Both the position numbers and the translations under genes were made by a program. Below are positions 5,431 through 6,595 of a DNA stretch of 6,595 nucleotides, in pieces (position 1 is the stretch's first letter; each line of letters opens with the position of its first letter). The notes below the pieces were generated by a model that saw only the letters and a program-made list of their open reading frames with translations, did no database searches and had not been told where the DNA came from. Origin of the DNA: Pseudomonadales bacterium (lineage in GTDB: Bacteria > Pseudomonadota > Gammaproteobacteria > Pseudomonadales > Azotimanducaceae); assembly GCA_007128525.1 (NCBI GenBank), contig SKXG01000088.1:1-6595 (forward strand), written 5' to 3'.

Positions 5431-5961
5431 ATGACAAAATCCATGGAATCGACCACTGAAGTAACAACCCGCGTTGCCGCAGCGGCCAAGAAAGCCGCGC
5501 GCAAGAGTGCACCGGCCAAGAAGAAGGCCCCTGCCAAGAAGAAGGCGGCTGCCAAGAAAGCACCCGCCAAGAAAAAGGCTGCTGCCAAGAAGGCACCTGC
5601 GAAAAAGGCAGCTGCCAAGAAAGTCGCAGCCAAAGCCCCAACCGGTCCGGTCAAGCAGAAGATGACCAAGACCCAGATTCTCAATGAACTGGCCACCAGC
5701 ACCGAACTCAGCAAGAAGGATATCGGCGCTGTACTGGACAACCTCGAAGTGCTGATCTCACGTCACATTGCCAAGAATGGTGTCGGCGAGTTTGCACTGC
5801 CCGGTTTGCTGAAGGTGAAGCGCGTCAAGCGCCCGGCAACCAAGAAGCGAACCGGCCGCAATCCGGCTACCGGTGAAGAAATCACCATTCCAGCCAAGCC
5901 TGCGACCACCCGTGTCCGGGTAACGGCACTGAAGAAGCTCAAGGAGATGGTTGCCAAGTAA
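5431..5961 (+). CDS. Histone-like DNA-binding protein: Lys/Ala-rich tail fused to an HU domain
   Basis: The 176-residue protein has two parts. Residues about 16-70 are almost only Lys, Ala and Pro, in repeats such as AKKKAP, AKKAP and AKKAA. They resemble the tails of histone H1, bacterial H1-like proteins and AlgP, and are probably disordered and bound to DNA non-specifically. Residues about 78-173 form an HU/IHF-type domain: the helical part starts MTKTQILNELA, then come GEFALPGLLKV (119-129), the DNA-intercalating arm with RTGRNPATGEE (140-150) including Pro145, and a basic C-terminal helix. Compared with classical HU, the segment between the Val of the LKV strand and RTGRNP is about five residues longer. 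HU proteins are dimers that bend and compact DNA. The gene is a single transcription unit between a long leader and a strong terminator. Tailed HU-like proteins occur in several proteobacteria; no specific symbol is assigned. Confidence 0.92.
   Translation: MTKSMESTTEVTTRVAAAAKKAARKSAPAKKKAPAKKKAAAKKAPAKKKAAAKKAPAKKAAAKKVAAKAPTGPVKQKMTKTQILNELATSTELSKKDIGAVLDNLEVLISRHIAKNGVGEFALPGLLKVKRVKRPATKKRTGRNPATGEEITIPAKPATTRVRVTALKKLKEMVAK
5515..5634 (+). repeat. Degenerate 15-18-bp repeats coding the Lys/Ala tail
   Basis: About seven units of the type GCC-AAG-AAG-(AAG)-GCN-SCN encode residues 29-68. In order, the units are AKKKAP, AKKKAA, AKKAP, AKKKAA, AKKAP, AKKAA, AKKVA and a last AK. A larger 11-residue unit, AKKAPAKKKAA, is visible within it. 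Lys codons mix AAG and AAA and Ala codons vary, so the array is old enough to have diverged at silent sites. Repeat-driven length change between strains is likely. Confidence 0.8.
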
Positions 5962-5983
5962 CTCCGGCAATCTCACCACTTCC

Positions 5984-6010
5984 AGGGCCGCGCATGCGGC
6001 CCTTTTTGTT
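5984..6010 (+). terminator. Rho-independent terminator of the HU-like gene
   Basis: GGGCCGC (5985-5991) and GCGGCCC (5996-6002) form a perfect 7-bp GC stem around a GCAT loop, extended by an A-T pair (5984 with 6003). TTTTTGTT follows directly. It lies 22 nt past the HU-like stop codon and separates that gene from proS. Confidence 0.92.
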
Positions 6011-6016
6011 TATGCT
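6011..6016 (+). promoter_or_regulatory. Possible -10 box for proS
   Basis: TATGCT matches the -10 consensus at 4 of 6 positions and would give a short leader of about 35 nt. The matching -35 position falls inside the terminator stem and shows no consensus. The gap between terminator and proS is only 47 nt, so a promoter must lie here or upstream, but this one is a weak guess. Confidence 0.25.
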
Positions 6017-6057
6017 ACCGATCTGTTCAAGCTGACCCTCAACTGGACCTGGAAATC

Positions 6058-6595
6058 ATGCGCGCAAGCAAGCTGCTCATTCCCACCATGAAGGAAAACC
6101 CGGCCGATGCGGAGATCATCAGCCACCGACTGATGATTCGAGCCGGCCTGATCCGGCGCCTGGCTGGGGGGCTTTACAGCTGGCTGCCGCTGGGCCTGCG
6201 AGTATTACGCAAGGTTGAGACCATCATTCGGGAAGAAATGGATCGCAGCGGTGCTCAGGAGATTCTGATGCCAGTGGTACAGCCGGCGGAGCTGTGGCAG
6301 GAAAGCCTGCGCTGGGACAAGATGGGGCCGGAAATGCTGCGCATGCAGGACCGCCATGAGCGTGACTTCTGCCTCGGGCCCACGCATGAGGAAGTGGTAA
6401 CGGACATCGTCCGCCGCGAAATACACAGCTACAAGCAGCTGCCATGCAATCTGTATCAGATTCAGACCAAGTTCCGTGACGAAATCAGGCCCAGGTTCGG
6501 TGTCATGCGCGCCCGCGAGTTCACGATGAAGGATGCATACTCCTTTCACCTTGATCAGGCGAGCTTTGACGAAACCTACCAGGCCATGCACGAAG
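6058..6595 (+). CDS. proS: Prolyl-tRNA synthetase, bacterial type (3' end outside window)
   Basis: ProRS is a class II enzyme that charges tRNA-Pro with proline. The 179 complete codons present cover the N-terminal part of the catalytic core and align without gaps to the start of E. coli ProS. Visible landmarks are [19 protein letters not shown] (1-19), the motif 1 region about 45-75 ending [13 protein letters not shown], the proline-binding TxE motif Thr109-His110-Glu111 (same numbering as E. coli), motif 2 [13 protein letters not shown] (139-151) with Arg140 and Glu142, and [12 protein letters not shown] (153-164). The usual bacterial protein is about 570 residues and has a YbaK-like editing insertion and an anticodon-binding domain, both beyond the right edge. 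The start is ATG at 6058, the only one giving the full family N-terminus; its upstream GGAA is a modest Shine-Dalgarno. The gene lies after a terminator, so it probably has its own promoter. Confidence 0.97.
   Translation, partial: MRASKLLIPTMKENPADAEIISHRLMIRAGLIRRLAGGLYSWLPLGLRVLRKVETIIREEMDRSGAQEILMPVVQPAELWQESLRWDKMGPEMLRMQDRHERDFCLGPTHEEVVTDIVRREIHSYKQLPCNLYQIQTKFRDEIRPRFGVMRAREFTMKDAYSFHLDQASFDETYQAMHE

Noticed and set aside
5339..5741. Minus-strand frames with Phe/Leu/Ala- or Trp/Ser-rich repeats that look like membrane proteins
   Set aside because: They are the reverse complement of the Lys/Ala repeat in the HU-like gene; AAG and GCC codons read backwards give Leu/Phe and Gly/Ala, so the apparent membrane segments are an artefact.

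Overview
The window is a housekeeping stretch of a GC-rich chromosome, most likely from a gammaproteobacterium of the broad Pseudomonas/Chromatiales/Xanthomonadales kind. Three things point there: the gene order aspS-yebC-ruvC-ruvA-ruvB, proteins that can be followed almost residue by residue against Pseudomonas and E. coli homologues, and a nearby proS (from memory, P. aeruginosa also has proS a few genes from aspS-pmpR-ruvCAB). Genus cannot be given from this sequence.

Layout. Positions 1-4849 are read from the minus strand, in transcriptional order: fmdB (4849-4565, small zinc ribbon), aspS (4378-2609, aspartyl-tRNA synthetase), yebC (2558-1830, YebC/TACO1 family), ruvC (1779-1264), ruvA (1267-662) and ruvB (645 to the left edge, 3' part missing). 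Spacing from aspS onward is tight: 50 nt, 50 nt, a 4-nt overlap and 16 nt, which suggests one operon. A 186-nt gap with a GC-rich hairpin separates fmdB from aspS. Positions 4850-5430 form a 581-nt stretch without a convincing gene. It holds a candidate minus-strand promoter for fmdB, a candidate plus-strand promoter and a hairpin-rich leader of about 330 nt. Plus-strand genes follow: a histone-like protein with a Lys/Ala-rich tail fused to an HU domain (5431-5961), a clear rho-independent terminator (5984-6010) and the first 179 codons of proS (6058 to the right edge).

Roles. RuvA, RuvB and RuvC together migrate and cut Holliday junctions. AspS and ProS charge tRNAs, and YebC acts in translation and/or regulation. 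The HU-like protein is a predicted nucleoid protein. AspS carries His30 and Gly81, the residues of non-discriminating AspRS, so this organism probably makes Asn-tRNA by the GatCAB transamidation route.

I found no mobile element, CRISPR array, rRNA, tRNA or recognisable new defence or metabolic system. The least explained parts are the leader of the HU-like gene, with a perfect 12-bp hairpin and an open frame ending in ATGA on the HU start codon, and the inverted repeats around its candidate promoter.
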